The translations under genes were made by a program, and so were the position numbers. Source: Beta vulgaris subsp. vulgaris (taxonomy: Eukaryota > Streptophyta > Magnoliopsida > Caryophyllales > Amaranthaceae). From it: 64,000 nt of DNA. Shown one piece after another: positions 12,152-23,040 of the stretch (position 1 is its first letter; the number at the start of each line of letters is the position of its first letter). The DNA lies in contig NC_079209.1 of assembly GCF_026745355.1 (NCBI RefSeq), positions 8,974,055 through 9,038,054 of the forward strand, given 5' to 3'. Below the pieces are notes generated by a model. The model was given only the letters and a program-made list of their open reading frames with translations. It was not told where the DNA came from and did not search any database.

Positions 12152-14109
12152 ATGGCTCTCAATCATGCTGCTATCATGACCTTCTTTGTCATGACTTTAG
12201 TGGCGATTTCATCTGCCAGTGATTCCTATAGCCCTGCTACCGAATACAAGAAACCATCTTACTCTCCCGTTTACACCCCATCACCTGAATACACACCATC
12301 GCCAGTGTACAAGTCCCCAGAGTACTCACCGTCTCCAGTGTACAAGTCCCCAGAGTACTCACCATCTCCAGTGTACAAGTCCCCAGAGTACTCCCCAGAG
12401 TACTCACCATCTCCAGTATACAAGTCTCCAGAGTACTCACCATCCCCAGTATACAAGTCCCCAGAGTACTCACCATCCCCAGTATACAAGTCCCCAGAGT
12501 ACTCACCATCTCCAGTATACAAATCTCCAGAATACTCTCCATCTCCTGAATACAAGCCCCAGTATACGAGGCACCAGTTTATAGCCCATCCCCTGTATAC
12601 AAGTCACCAGTATACTCTCCATCTCCAGTATATGAGACACCAGTTTACAGTCCATCCCCTGTCTATAAGTCACCAGTATACACCCCATCTCCAGTATACA
12701 AGACACCAGTTTACAGCCCATCCCCTGTCTACGAATCACCTGTATACACCCCATCCCCAGTCTACAAGTCACCTGTATACACCCCATCTCCAGTATACAA
12801 GACACCAGTATACAGCCCATCCCCCGTCTACAAGTCACCAGTTTACAGCCCATCCCCCGTCTACAAGTCACCTGTATACACACCATCTCCAGTATACAAG
12901 ACACCAGTTTACAGCCCATCCCCCGTCTACAAGGCACCAGTTTACAGCCCATCTCCAGTATACAAGTCACCAGTATACAGCCCATCACCCGTCTACAAGT
13001 CACCAGTTTACAGCCCATCACCGGTATACAAGTCACCCGTATACACCCCATCTCCAGTATACAAGGCACCAGTATACAGCCCATCCCCTGTCTACAAGTC
13101 ACCAGTATACAGTCCATCCCCCATCTACAAGTCACCCGTATACAGCCCATCTCCAGTGTACAAGTCACCAGATTACAACCCATCTCCCGTGTACAAGTCA
13201 CCTGAATACCCACCATGTGTAGCATACAAGTCACCAGATTATAGTCCATCTCCAGTGTACGAGTCACCAAAATACACCCCATCTCCTAAATACAGCCCAT
13301 CTCCCGTGTACAAGTCACCAGTTTATACCCCATCTTCTGAATACAAGGCACCTGTATACAGTCCATCACCCATATACAAGTCACCAATATACACCCCATC
13401 TCCAGTATACAAGGCACCCGTTTATAGCCCATCGCCCGTGTACAAGTCACCAGTGTACTCTCCATCTCCAGTATACAAGGCTCCCGTTTACAGTCCATCC
13501 CCCGTGTACAAGTCACCAGTGTACACTCCATCTCCAGTATATAAGTCTCCAGTATACAGCCCATCACCCATCTACAAGTCACCTGTGTACACTCCATCTC
13601 CAGTATACAAGGCACCAGTTTATAGTCCATCCCCTATTTACAAGTCACCAGTATACTCCCCATCTCCAGTATACGAGGCACCAATTTACAGCCCATCCCC
13701 CGTGTATAAGTCACCTGTGTACACCCCATCTCCAGAATACAAGGCCCCAGTATACAGCCCATCCCCTGTTTACAAATCTCCAGTTTACACCCCATCTCCA
13801 GTGTACGTGTCGCCAGTATATAGCCCATCCCCTGTGTACAAGTCACCAGTATACACTCAATCTCCAGTATACAGTCCTTCCCCGGTATACAAGTCACCAG
13901 TGTACACTCAATCTCCTGAATATACCGCACCAGTATACAGCCCATCCCCTGTTTACAAGTCCCCTGTTTACACCGCATCTCCAGTATACACCCCATCTTC
14001 AGACTATAAGGCACCAGTTTACAGCCCATCTCCCGTATACAAGTCACAAGTTTATACCCCAACTTACGAGACTCCTACATATTCTCCAAGCCCTTCATAC
14101 GGCTATTAA
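12152..14109 (+). CDS. Tyrosine-rich extensin-like cell-wall protein, interrupted by a 1-base frameshift
   Basis: The ATG follows a short leader and opens a signal peptide (hydrophobic [15 protein letters not shown], cleavage about residue 22). The mature part is about 55 copies of an 11-residue, 33-bp unit of the type [11 protein letters not shown], with EYSPSP units first and [12 protein letters not shown] units later, ending SYGY and TAA at 14107. Isolated Ser-Pro and Lys/Tyr placement (VYK) are typical of hydroxyproline-rich wall proteins. Such proteins are secreted, hydroxylated, glycosylated and cross-linked through tyrosines. It lacks the classical SPPPP block, so it sits between extensins and PRPs. 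At 12554-12560 the text reads AAGCCCC where the repeat predicts AAGGCCCC. This one missing G throws the frame at residue ~135, leaving a 356-codon frame rich in His/Thr. The other frame then carries perfect repeats to the end. Without the lesion the product would be about 652 residues. It is either a recent null allele or a sequence error. Confidence 0.85.
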
Positions 14110-15090
14110 GAGAGTAAATTATATTGCTAAATGAATGTCTGATTTTGCATTATTTTAACGTATCTCCGGTTAAGGAGTTAACTTTTAAGTGATTAAGGTT
14201 CGTTTCTAATGTATTGCTTTATTCAAGATATTATATAATAATTCAAGATTATTCCTATATTTTTTTGAGTTTAGAGTTACCTTCCTTCTCTTAATTATTG
14301 AATATACACCTTGTGTCTTCCAAGCACTTTTTCAAATTTCAACTACTCACATTGCTCGAGAATAGCTGGAACAATGTAATTTTATGTTTGTCTCATACTA
14401 GTTAGTTCAAACACTTTTATTTTTGACATATTCTCATTATAATGAGTCTCATACTCTTATTTTTTTAAATTAAATATACCTAAGCCTCTTTTCGAATTAC
14501 AAAAATACCCCATTAACTTAAATCTCATCTCCATTTTATAGTAAACAATGTTTGATAGTGACATGCCAACTTATATATTTAAATTACATATTCTAACAAG
14601 TTTTCATATGATCAAAACATACTAAATTAACGAGCCTCCAAAATCCTTTTGAAATCCATTTCAAAGTCCATTCTCAAACATATCTTGAAAATCCATTTCA
14701 ACCCAGTTTTTAAAAGCATGCTAAAACCTTATTTTAAGCCCATAACTGGTTCATTTATTGAATTAAGTTAATGTTTTAGGTTAACTATCTCTAAATATTT
14801 AGATATATTTTTGATTCAATAATAATTCAATATAAAAGTCAGGAGACCATATGTGATTATTTCGTCGAGCTATTTGAGTGCAGCAAACAACCTACGAGTG
14901 CAGTACGCATCACGCATGCATGGATTATTGCATGAATCATACCATGCATCTAGGATAGCAATCTTGCAAATTTTATCTTAAATCATAAATCTTAAACCTA
15001 TTAAAAGCAAGAAGCTAGCAAAATTCTTGTGAATAGTGTTACGAGTCTTGTTTCCTTGAAAATTACTGCTCATTAGGTTTTGAGGGGGTG
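14110..15090. other. Extensin 3' flank and intergenic sequence
   Basis: The first ~200 bases are likely 3' untranslated region; no perfect AATAAA is evident. The rest is AT-rich with no recognisable gene, RNA or transposon end. Confidence 0.35.
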
Positions 15091-15092
15091 AT

Positions 15093-15238
15093 TTTACCAT
15101 GTTGTCAACCTTCATTTTTTTCGGCTTTCTTTTTACTCCCAGTTTGCAGCTCTTCGTCCCTTTCTCTACTTTTGACTTTTGAAACTATTCTGTATTTATG
15201 TCCTCTTTATCTCTCCTTTCTTCAATGGATGTACTCTC
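15093..15238. repeat. Dispersed repeat, copy 2, left part
   Basis: Matches 2089-2235 of copy 1, then is cut by the copia insertion. The repeat resumes at 20792 after the second target-site copy. Confidence 0.75.
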
Positions 15239-15949
15239 TGTAAGTCCTATTGACTATCAATCGTAGAATAATAGCAAACAAATATAGAATATCAAATAAG
15301 AAAGCAGGAAAATCACACCAGAAACTTTTTACGTGGAAACCCAAGAACTGGGAAAAACCACGAATATGCACTAGGAATCGATGAACGTTCAAGAAGGATT
15401 ACAAAAAGTGCTCAAGATCTCTCTCTATAGCCTTTTCTCTCTCTAAATGTGTTTTAATGATGAAGAATACATTAATCCCGTAATTAGGGCACCTATTTAT
15501 ACCCTTACTAAAGAAACCGCGTTTTCGGAACTCAAAACCGCGTCAATACAGCCCCGCCCGATCAGGTCGGGCGAGCCCGCCCGATCGGGCGGCTTAACGC
15601 CAGAATTCACTTCGCTCCCGGGCCCGATGTCATCGGGCGAGTATGCCCGATGTCATCGGGCGAGCCAGCGAGCCAAAAACCCTTCTCGTCAATGTTGGCC
15701 CGATCGGGCAAGAACACGCCCAGTCGTTGTTCGGTGTTCTGCCCGATCGGGCGAGTAGGCCCGAAGCCATCGGGCGAGACCTTAATTCACCAGCAGCTTG
15801 TGCATCGTTGCGCGCCCGATCGGGCGGCCTTGCCCGACTCGATCTGGCGATCCCCCCGAACCTTCAATTTTGACGCATTTCTTCGACGTAACCTTTCTCC
15901 ACACCCCATTACACCTTCATGAGCTTCATATGCAAACATATACCCAACA
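15239..15949 (-). repeat. 3' LTR of copia element 1
   Basis: 711 bp, TG...CA. It contains about nine GC-rich palindromic units of the type CCCGATCGGGC or CCCGATGTCATCGGG between 15547 and 15850, inside an otherwise AT-rich repeat. Open frames on the plus strand here are products of that cluster, not genes. Confidence 0.93.
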
Positions 15950-16045
15950 ATCTCCCACTTGGAGATAGGTGTAAGTGAAGAAAATACCATACCTTCATCA
16001 TCTTTTCATTCATCTCAACTCCTAATACACCATCTTCGCCTTTAA

Positions 16046-16752
16046 TCAACGAAGACCAACTAAGGTCCTGCACAACCTTAGTTTATCACAACTCACACTC
16101 TTAGTAAGCATATCTGCTGGATTCTTAGCACCCAACACTTTCTCCAGACTCAACTCATTCTCCTCCACTAAACTCCTGATATAGTGAAAACGCCTACGAA
16201 TGTGTTTAGTCCTACAATGATACATGGGATTCTTAGCCAAATGCACTGCACTTTGACTATCACTATAAAGTATCACCTTTTCCTGTTTAATGCCCATCTC
16301 CTCAAGAAAACCAATCAACCATACCATCTCTTTCCTGCCTCCGACATAGCCACATACTCAGACTCTGTAGTAGACAAAGAGATACACTTCTGTAACTTAG
16401 ACATCCAACTCACTGCAGTACCCCCACAGTAGAGACATATCCTGAAGTGCTTTTGCTTGTATCGATATCTCCACTGAGATCAGCATCAACATAACCCTCT
16501 AGCTTTACTCCTTTCTGCCAGAAACAAAGCCCCATACTTGAAGTACCCTTCAAATACCTTAGTAACCACTTTACAGCCTCCCAATGTTTTCACCTGGATT
16601 TGAAACAAACCTACTAACATTCCCACTGCAAAAGCAATGTCAGGTCGTGTGCACACCATGGCATACATCAAGCTTCCAACAGCTGAAGCATAGGGAACAG
16701 TGGCCATCCGCTCCTTTTCTGCTTCTGTAGTTGGTGAATGCTCCCTTGTCAA
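16046..16752 (-). pseudogene. Copia 1 RT tail and RNase H
   Basis: The minus strand gives the RT/RNase H connection (PYASAVGSLMYAMVCTRPDI, 16486-16752) and then the RNase H core with YSDSQSAVHLAKNP and TKHIRRRFHYIR (16046-16327). RNase H removes the RNA strand during reverse transcription. The two blocks are in different frames, separated by at least one indel, so the reading frame is broken as it stands. Confidence 0.85.
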
Positions 16753-16902
16753 TTGAGATCACTAGGAAGTGGTGAATTTCTTGGTTTAGCATCACCTACA
16801 TTAAACCTCTTCAGCACCTTAAGAATATAATCCTCCTGAGACAACTTCAACATACCAGTAGACTTGTCCCTGAAAATCTTCATGCCTAAGATTTGTGTAG
16901 AT

Positions 16903-17865
16903 TCACCTAAAGTCCTTCATCTCAAATACTTGTGACAGCTTTCCTTTCACTCCATTTATCACATCCATACTAGTACCAGCAATCAGCATATCATCAACAT
17001 ACAGAAGTAAATAAACATAGTCATTTTCATACCTCTGAAAGTAACAACAATGATCACTATCAGCTCTCTTGAACCCACTGCTACACATGAATGTGTCAAA
17101 CTTTATGTACCACTGCCTAGGAGCCTGCTTCAGTCCATATAAGCTCCTCTTGAGCTTGCACACCAAGTTCTCCTTTCCTTGAACTTGAAAACCATCTGGT
17201 TGCTTCATGTAAATCTCCTCCTCCAGATCACCATGTAGAAACGCAGTCTTTACATCCATCTGTTCTAAGAACAAATTTTCAGCAGCAACAATAGCCAACA
17301 AGATACGAATAGTAGTTAACTTCACAACAGGAGCAAATATTTCATTATAATCTATACCCTCCTTTTGTAGGAACCCCTTTACTACTAGTCTCGCCTTATA
17401 CCTGACACTTCCATCAGGCTCTTTCTTCAGTCTGAAGATCCACTTGTTGCTAAGTGCTCTCATACCTTTAGGTAATGCAGACAACTCCCATGTCTGATTC
17501 TTTTCCAGGGATTTCATCTCATCTTTCATGGCTAACTCCCACTTAGATGAATCTGTCGAATTTATTGCTTCCTTGTATGATTCTGGTTCACCTGCATCAG
17601 TTAGTAACAAATAATACATAGAAGGTGAATATCGAACAGGTGTTTTGGACACCCTTGCGGATTTTCTCAAGTCAACTTGAGAGACAATTCTTCCTGTACT
17701 AGAACTGGAGCCTCTTGGTTGTATGACAATTGTATCCTCTGAATTTCCAGGCTGTGAGATATCTGACTCCTCAGAATCAGACCCTAGGAGTGTGAACTTC
17801 ATCTCTATGTTGCTCACCCAATTCTGGAACATAACATCCCTAACATCAATGCCACCTATCTCCAC
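16903..17865 (-). pseudogene. Copia 1 reverse transcriptase
   Basis: A 320-residue open stretch holds the copia RT: the NKWIFRLKKEPDGS start, KARLVVKGF, the DVKTAFLHGDLEEEIYM block, and the catalytic YVDDMLIAG. It copies element RNA into DNA in cytoplasmic particles. It ends early at 16903 because an extra T turns GACTTAGGTGAA into a frame ending in TGA. The frame upstream also joins the integrase part through a one-base shift near 17900. Confidence 0.9.
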
Positions 17866-17900
17866 AATCTCTTCTCCTGAACTCCCACTCTTCAGTAATC

Positions 17901-19190
17901 TCAGATTGTCACCAAATACATCCTTATACAGTTAGTCTCATCAAATGTGACATCACAGTGTCTCAAAATCTTCCTACCTTTTGGTTCCCAACATCGATAT
18001 CCATACTTCTCAGAACCATACCCAATAAAATAACATTTAACGGCTTTTGGGTCTAACTTGTCACGTTTTTCAGATTGAACATATGCAACACAACCAAATA
18101 GTTTAAGAAAAGTAAGATTTACCTCCTTTCCACTCCAAACCTCTTCTGGCAATTTGAACTCCAAAGGTACAGATGGTCCTCTGTTGATCAAATAAGCTGC
18201 TGTGCTAACTGAATCTGCCCAGAAAGTCTTAGGTAGCCCTGCATGCAACCTCATACATCTAGCCCTCTCAGTCAGTGTCCTGTTCATCCTCTCTGCAACT
18301 CCATTCTGTCGAGGTTTCCCTGGAACAGTCCTCTTCAGAATTATGTCGTTCTCCTTACAGAGTTTTGTGTACTCTGTCAACTCATACTCACCTCCATTAT
18401 CAGACTTAATGCACTTAATCTTCCTACCAGTCTGATTTTCGACCTCAGCTTTCCACTTCTTGAAAGTTTCATGAAGTTCAGATTTCTTCTTCATGAAGTA
18501 GACCCACACTTTCCTGCTGTAGTCATCAATGAAAGTAACAAAATACCGTGAGCCTCCAAGGGATCTGACTGGTGAAGGACCCCACAAGTCAGTGTGCACC
18601 AATTCTAGCTTCTCAGTTTTCAACTCCTTCTTGGCTTTTGTGAAAGTCACCTTTTTCTGCTTGCCATAAACACAGCTCTCACAAAATTCCATGTCAACTG
18701 ATTTCAACCCTGACAACTTGCCACTTGAAGCTAAAATCTTCATCCCCTTCTCACCCATATGACCAAGTCTAGTATGCCATAACTTAGTCTCATCTACCGT
18801 AGCTGCACCAATCATGTCTGTACACCCTGCAATAGTGTATAAGGTTCCCATCTTAGTACCTCTAGCCAAAATCATGGAACCTTTGGAAATCTTCCACTTT
18901 CCCTCACAGAACACAGTTTTGTAGCCACTTGAGTCCAGTTGACTCACAGAAATCAGATTCTTTGCTAGGCCTGGAATGTACCTAACATCATGCAGTTTTA
19001 AAGTTCCTCCATTCGTAGTCCTGACAATCACATCTCCCTTCCCCATTATATCCAAGGTCTTATCATCAGCAAGATGGACCTTTCCTAACTTCTTTGCCTT
19101 GAAGTCCCGAAATAGCTCCTTCATAGGTGAAGAATGAAATGATGCCCCCGTATCTAGGATCCACGACTCTATAGAACTATCAACACTCAA
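17901..19190 (-). pseudogene. Copia 1 protease and integrase
   Basis: A 429-residue open stretch. The aspartic protease active site WILDTGASFHSS lies near residues 10-21. Next comes the GAG-pre-integrase domain with LWHTRLGHMGEKG and a CESC zinc pair. The integrase core follows, with HTDLWGP, a DDYSRK segment, DNGGEY, and the third acidic residue in NGVAERMN, so the D,D,E triad is present. The part after the core (GYGSEKYGYRCW) is typical of copia. The frame closes at 17901 through a single-base shift just before the RT segment. Confidence 0.92.
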
Positions 19191-19320
19191 AACCAGAGCA
19201 TCCTCAATCTCATTCGATGCAGAAAATATCGATGAGTTATCACTATCCTCCTGTTTCTCATTATGATCAGATTTTCCACCCTTCTTCTTGGGATGTGGAC
19301 AATCCCTCTTTGGATCCTTC

Positions 19321-20024
19321 TCACCACAATTCCAACAGGTAAAATTTGTTCTGCCTTAGACTTACTTCGCCCCTTTGATTTGATCTCCCTTGTGAACTCT
19401 TCCCTTTTCCCTTTTGTTTTCCCCTCCCTCTACCCTCTGCACTGTAAGCTCCAGATGATTCTCCACTCTCTTTCCTTCGAATGCTCTCACTCAAAATAAG
19501 ATCACGGACAACATCATAAACCAATTTCTCTTTACCAGAGGAATTACTCACAGCAGTAACAACAGTTTCCCAAGCAGTAGGTAAAGAGGACAACAAAATT
19601 AAAGCTTTCACTTCATCCTCAAAAGCAATATTAACAAACGATAACTGACTTATTATAGAATTAAATTCATTAATATGTTCAGCAGCAGAACTACCATTAT
19701 TCATCTCTAAATCAAATAAACGGCGCATCAAATATACCTTATTCATAGCGAGGGCTTCTCATACATATCTGACAGAGCTTTGATCAGTCCAGCCGTTGTT
19801 TTGATGTCCTTGACATTGAAAGCCACAGTCCGAGCCAATGTCAATCTCACCACCGCTAGTGCCTGCCTATCCAGTACCTTCCATTTAGCCTCTTCCATGT
19901 CAGCAGGCTTATCAGACAAAGGTTGATACAAATTTTTCTGATATAAGATGTCTTCTATCTGCATCTTCCAATATCCAAAATCTGTCCCATCAAACTTTTC
20001 AATTCTAATCTTTGAATCCTCCAT
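19321..20024 (-). pseudogene. Copia 1 gag
   Basis: The start at 20024 gives a typical copia Gag N-terminus (KIEKFDGTDFGYWK-like, then a tryptophan-rich capsid fold). After residue 93 the frame shifts by one base near 19745 and continues as NKVYLMRRLFDLEM to a basic, glycine-rich nucleocapsid. The zinc knuckle begins CWNCGEK but the expected GH pair is replaced by DP, so it lacks its histidine and one residue. Another one-base shift sits at 19340-19350. Gag packages element RNA. The defective knuckle suggests impaired packaging unless supplied in trans. Confidence 0.87.
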
Positions 20025-20060
20025 TGTTAATTATTCTAGATCTAGACAATAATCAAACCT

Positions 20061-20074
20061 AGCTCTGATACCAC
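20061..20074 (-). other. Primer binding site of copia 1
   Basis: Next to the 5' LTR the minus strand reads AGTGGTATCAGAGC, containing the 12-base match to the 3' end of plant initiator tRNA-Met used by most copia elements. Confidence 0.85.
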
Positions 20075-20075
20075 T

Positions 20076-20786
20076 TGTAAGTCCTATTGACTATCAATCG
20101 TAGAATAATAGCAAACAAATATAGAATATCAAATAAGAAAGCAGGAAAATCACACCAGAAACTTTTTACGTGGAAACCAAGAACTGGGAGAAAAACCACG
20201 AATATGCACTAGGAATCGATGAACGTTCAAGAAAGATTACAAAAAGTGCTCAAGATCTCTCTCTATAGCCTTTTCTCTCTCTAAATGTGTTTTAATGATG
20301 AAGAATACATTAATCCCGTAATTAGGGCACCTATTTATACCCTTACTAAAGAAACCGCGTTTTCGGAACTCAAAACCGCGTCAATACAGCCCCGCCCGAT
20401 CAGGTCGGGCGAGCCCACCCGATCGGGCGGCTTAACGCCAGAATTCACTTCGCTCCCGGGCCCGATGTCATCGGGCGAGTATGCCCGATGTCATCGGGCG
20501 AGCCAGCGAGCCAAAAACCCTTCTCGTCAATGTTGGCCCGATCGGGCAAGAACACGCCCAGTCGTTGTTCGGTGTTCTGCCGATCGGGCGAGTAGGCCCG
20601 AAGCCATCGGGCGAGACCTTAATTCACCAGCAGCTTGTGCATCGTTGCGCGCCCGATCGGGCGGCCTTGCCCGACTCGATCGGGCGATCCCCCCGAACCT
20701 TCAATTTTGACGCATTTCTTCGACGTAACCTTTCTCCACACCCCATTACACCTTCATGAGCTTCATATGCAAACATATACCCAACA
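20076..20786 (-). repeat. 5' LTR of copia element 1
   Basis: 711 bp, TG...CA, nearly identical to the 3' LTR. It contains the promoter and the same cluster of CCCGAT/ATCGGG palindromes at about 20395-20690. Confidence 0.93.
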
Positions 20787-20791
20787 CTCTC

Positions 20792-21340
20792 ATATTCTCT
20801 GTCTTGTTTTACTACTTGTCTTCACTACTGCCTCTTTGATTACTTTTGCAATTTGTTCAATTGCTTCATCTTTCTTCTTTTTTAAAAACTTTTTCTTTCA
20901 CTCTCCTCCTCTTCTGCAAGTTTGGTCCTATAATCATTCCTCAACCCAAAGTATACACTTAGAGGATGTTTGGTATGGAAAGTTTTGATGTAGGAAACGG
21001 ATTCAAATAAGTGTTTCCATTTCTAATTGTTTGGTATGAGTGTTAAGTAACAAATACCGTTTCCAAGGAGAAACATAATCCCCCATTTGTTACCCTTATT
21101 AAACTAGTGGAAACAAATCACGTTTCCTTCCTCAATCATAATCCTCTCAATTTTTTTCATTCCACTAAGATACCAAACAACAATTTAAAGGTAATGGTTA
21201 TTATTTCCATTTCCCCTCCTTATCCAAATCCTTTCCATTCCGTTTACGTTTTCCATACCAAACACCCTTTTAAACTCGATTGTTTCAACTCATAATGTCT
21301 TCTTTATGATATTATGATTATATATAGTCTCTTTAATTTC
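20792..21340. repeat. Dispersed repeat, copy 2, right part
   Basis: Continues the homology to 2236-2455 from the copia insertion site. It is itself interrupted by the 308-bp MITE at 20962-21269, after which AACTC...GTTTCAACTCATAAT resumes the match. Confidence 0.75.
20962..21269. mobile_element. Tourist-like (PIF/Harbinger) MITE, 308 bp
   Basis: Ends GAGGATGTTTGGTATGG and its inverted counterpart CCATACCAAACACCCTT form ~20-bp TIRs. TTA is duplicated on both sides (20959-20961, 21270-21272). The empty site is preserved in copy 1 of the dispersed repeat (ACACTTAAACTCC near 2390-2402), which confirms both limits. Confidence 0.88.
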
Positions 21341-21525
21341 TTTCTGCCAACAATAAAATCCCTAAATATTTTATTCTTTTGCATTATCAAGTGTAATTCT
21401 AAGCTGCGGAAGAGTAGGAGTGAATTGGCCGAGAAACATTGAATTATTTATTTAGGAAAATTTTGGTGGTTTTTTATAATTATTTGAAGTTTGGAAGTAA
21501 ATTTCTTTGGTGCTGATTGGAAGAT
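21341..21525. other. No gene seen
   Basis: Short AT-rich spacer between two Tourist-like MITEs. Confidence 0.3.
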
Positions 21526-21528
21526 TAA

Positions 21529-21887
21529 GGCTCCGTTTGGTAGGGCGTAAAACATTTTCAGTGTAAAATGATTTTCATGGAAAACAATTTACAATGGAAA
21601 ACACAATTCCAAAATTAATTTTCCGTTGTTTGGTTTGTTGTAAGAAAAATGATGAAATGAAAGGAAAATAAAAGGGAAAGTAAGGAGGTAGTGAGAGGAA
21701 TGTACAAGAGAGATAAGGAAAATAGTTTTCCCTTCATTTTGAAAGGAAAATGGTTTTCCATCATTGGGAGAGTAATTTTACCCCAAGGGAAAATGGTTTT
21801 ACACTCTTTTGCTAACCAAACCATGTCAAACTGAAAATAGAGGAAAACAATTTTTCGGGAAAATATTTTACACCCTACAACGGAACC
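21529..21887. mobile_element. Second Tourist-like MITE, 359 bp
   Basis: Left end GGCTCCGTTTGGTAGGGCG and right end CCCTACAACGGAACC are inverted copies extending about 30 bp (GTAAAACATTTTC / GAAAATATTTTAC). TAA flanks both sides (21526-21528, 21888-21890), the 3-bp duplication of the Harbinger group. No coding capacity. Confidence 0.82.
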
Positions 21888-21890
21888 TAA

Positions 21891-23040
21891 GAGTAATAGG
21901 GAAGAAGTTAACTTTTTTTCTCATTTCTTTTTTTGGTTGGCCGTTTTGCTCTTGGGTTCAATCAAAAGAGAAGGCAACCGATTAGCAAAGACGACGAGTT
22001 TAGATGAGCAAAGAAGGGATGATGCCATTATAAATGAAATAGGAAGTAGCTGATGAGTATATGTAAAACATGTGATATGCACGTGATGTTTTTAGTCTAT
22101 TTTGTCGGTTTTCTAGGATAATGTGTAATATTTTCTTAGGGATTATAACATTCTCTTGCTCTCCAATATATAAGGCACAAGGTAGGTCATTGTAGACACA
22201 TTCACAAAATATATTCTACTAAAATATACAAGGTGGAGTCGTCATGAGCTATCAAACGATAACAACTTTCTTTGCTATAAAGAACACCAGATTACATCCT
22301 CTTCAGTTCATTAAAAGTTCACATGGTATTAAAGCTGAGAGAGGTAATTGAGAACCTGCAGGCGCATAAAAATTTTCAACTTTAGGTGTGTTTAAATAAA
22401 TCAAGTTTCTAACTTTATACTTGGTGTAAGCAAGTTTGTTATCATAGTATGTTCTAGTTGTATTGTTAATATGATCTCTGTAATATCTGTCTGAAACTTG
22501 TTTATTTGCTAAAATAATTGTGGGTGATGGTGAAACTACAAAATAAGCATTAAAATTAATAGTCCTTTGTACCTTCACCCTTCTGATGGGCTAATCTCCT
22601 TGAAAATAGACCCTTAACTGACAGCTCGTTATAGAAATTTCTTTTGAAATAAAGAGAAAACTTGGCTTTGTCATTATTGCTATGAACAAACCAAGTGAAG
22701 ACTAAGTGAGAGTGAGTTCAAGTGAGAAAGACAATTTATATGAGAAGTGAGAAAAAATCTAGGCCCTAGATTATAGAAATCCAATGGATTCCCCTTCTTT
22801 CATTGATCACGTATTCACATGCATTCCTCACTCACTTTCATCTCCCCTCCTTTTATCTCTCTATTCCCCTCTCTCTCACACCTCCCTCTCTCTCCTCAAT
22901 CTCTATTATATAAGCCAATGGGTGAGCTACGGTGTCCTCCTGTAAGATTACTTCTATACCCTTCACTTATAAAAAAATGCCAATTATTAAATATTCAATT
23001 CCTTTTTTATCTACATCAAAAAATGTGCCCTCTCATTCTT
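21891..23040. other. No gene seen; possible copia leader
   Basis: AT-rich. Near 22315-22345 the phrase CATGGTATTAAAGCTGAGAG resembles a degenerate tRNA-Met primer site and could mark the leader of the decayed copia copy that follows. The weak open frames have no family resemblance. Confidence 0.3.

Larger units (their letters stand above)
15239..20786 (-). mobile_element. Complete young Ty1/copia retrotransposon
   Basis: Two 711-bp direct repeats (15239-15949 and 20076-20786) start TG and end CA. The flanking 5 bp are CTCTC on both sides (15234-15238 and 20787-20791), proving the insertion limits. By eye the LTRs differ by three substitutions and three small indels, so insertion is recent. 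The minus-strand internal order is gag, protease, integrase, RT, RNase H, as in copia. The primer site next to the 5' LTR reads TGGTATCAGAGC, complementary to initiator tRNA-Met. A purine stretch, AAGTGGGAGAT, precedes the 3' LTR. The coding region is open except for several single-base frameshifts. Confidence 0.95.

Noticed and set aside
12503..13282. 259-codon and other frames antisense or out of frame to the extensin repeats
   Set aside because: They are periodic shadows of the 33-bp repeat, with no independent start, signal or family.
15447..15922. Plus-strand proteins in the copia LTR (and 20285-20988)
   Set aside because: They lie entirely in LTR sequence and recur in both LTRs; palindromic CCCGAT units create them.
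18202..19499. Plus-strand frames opposite copia 1
   Set aside because: Shadows of the minus-strand protease-integrase reading.
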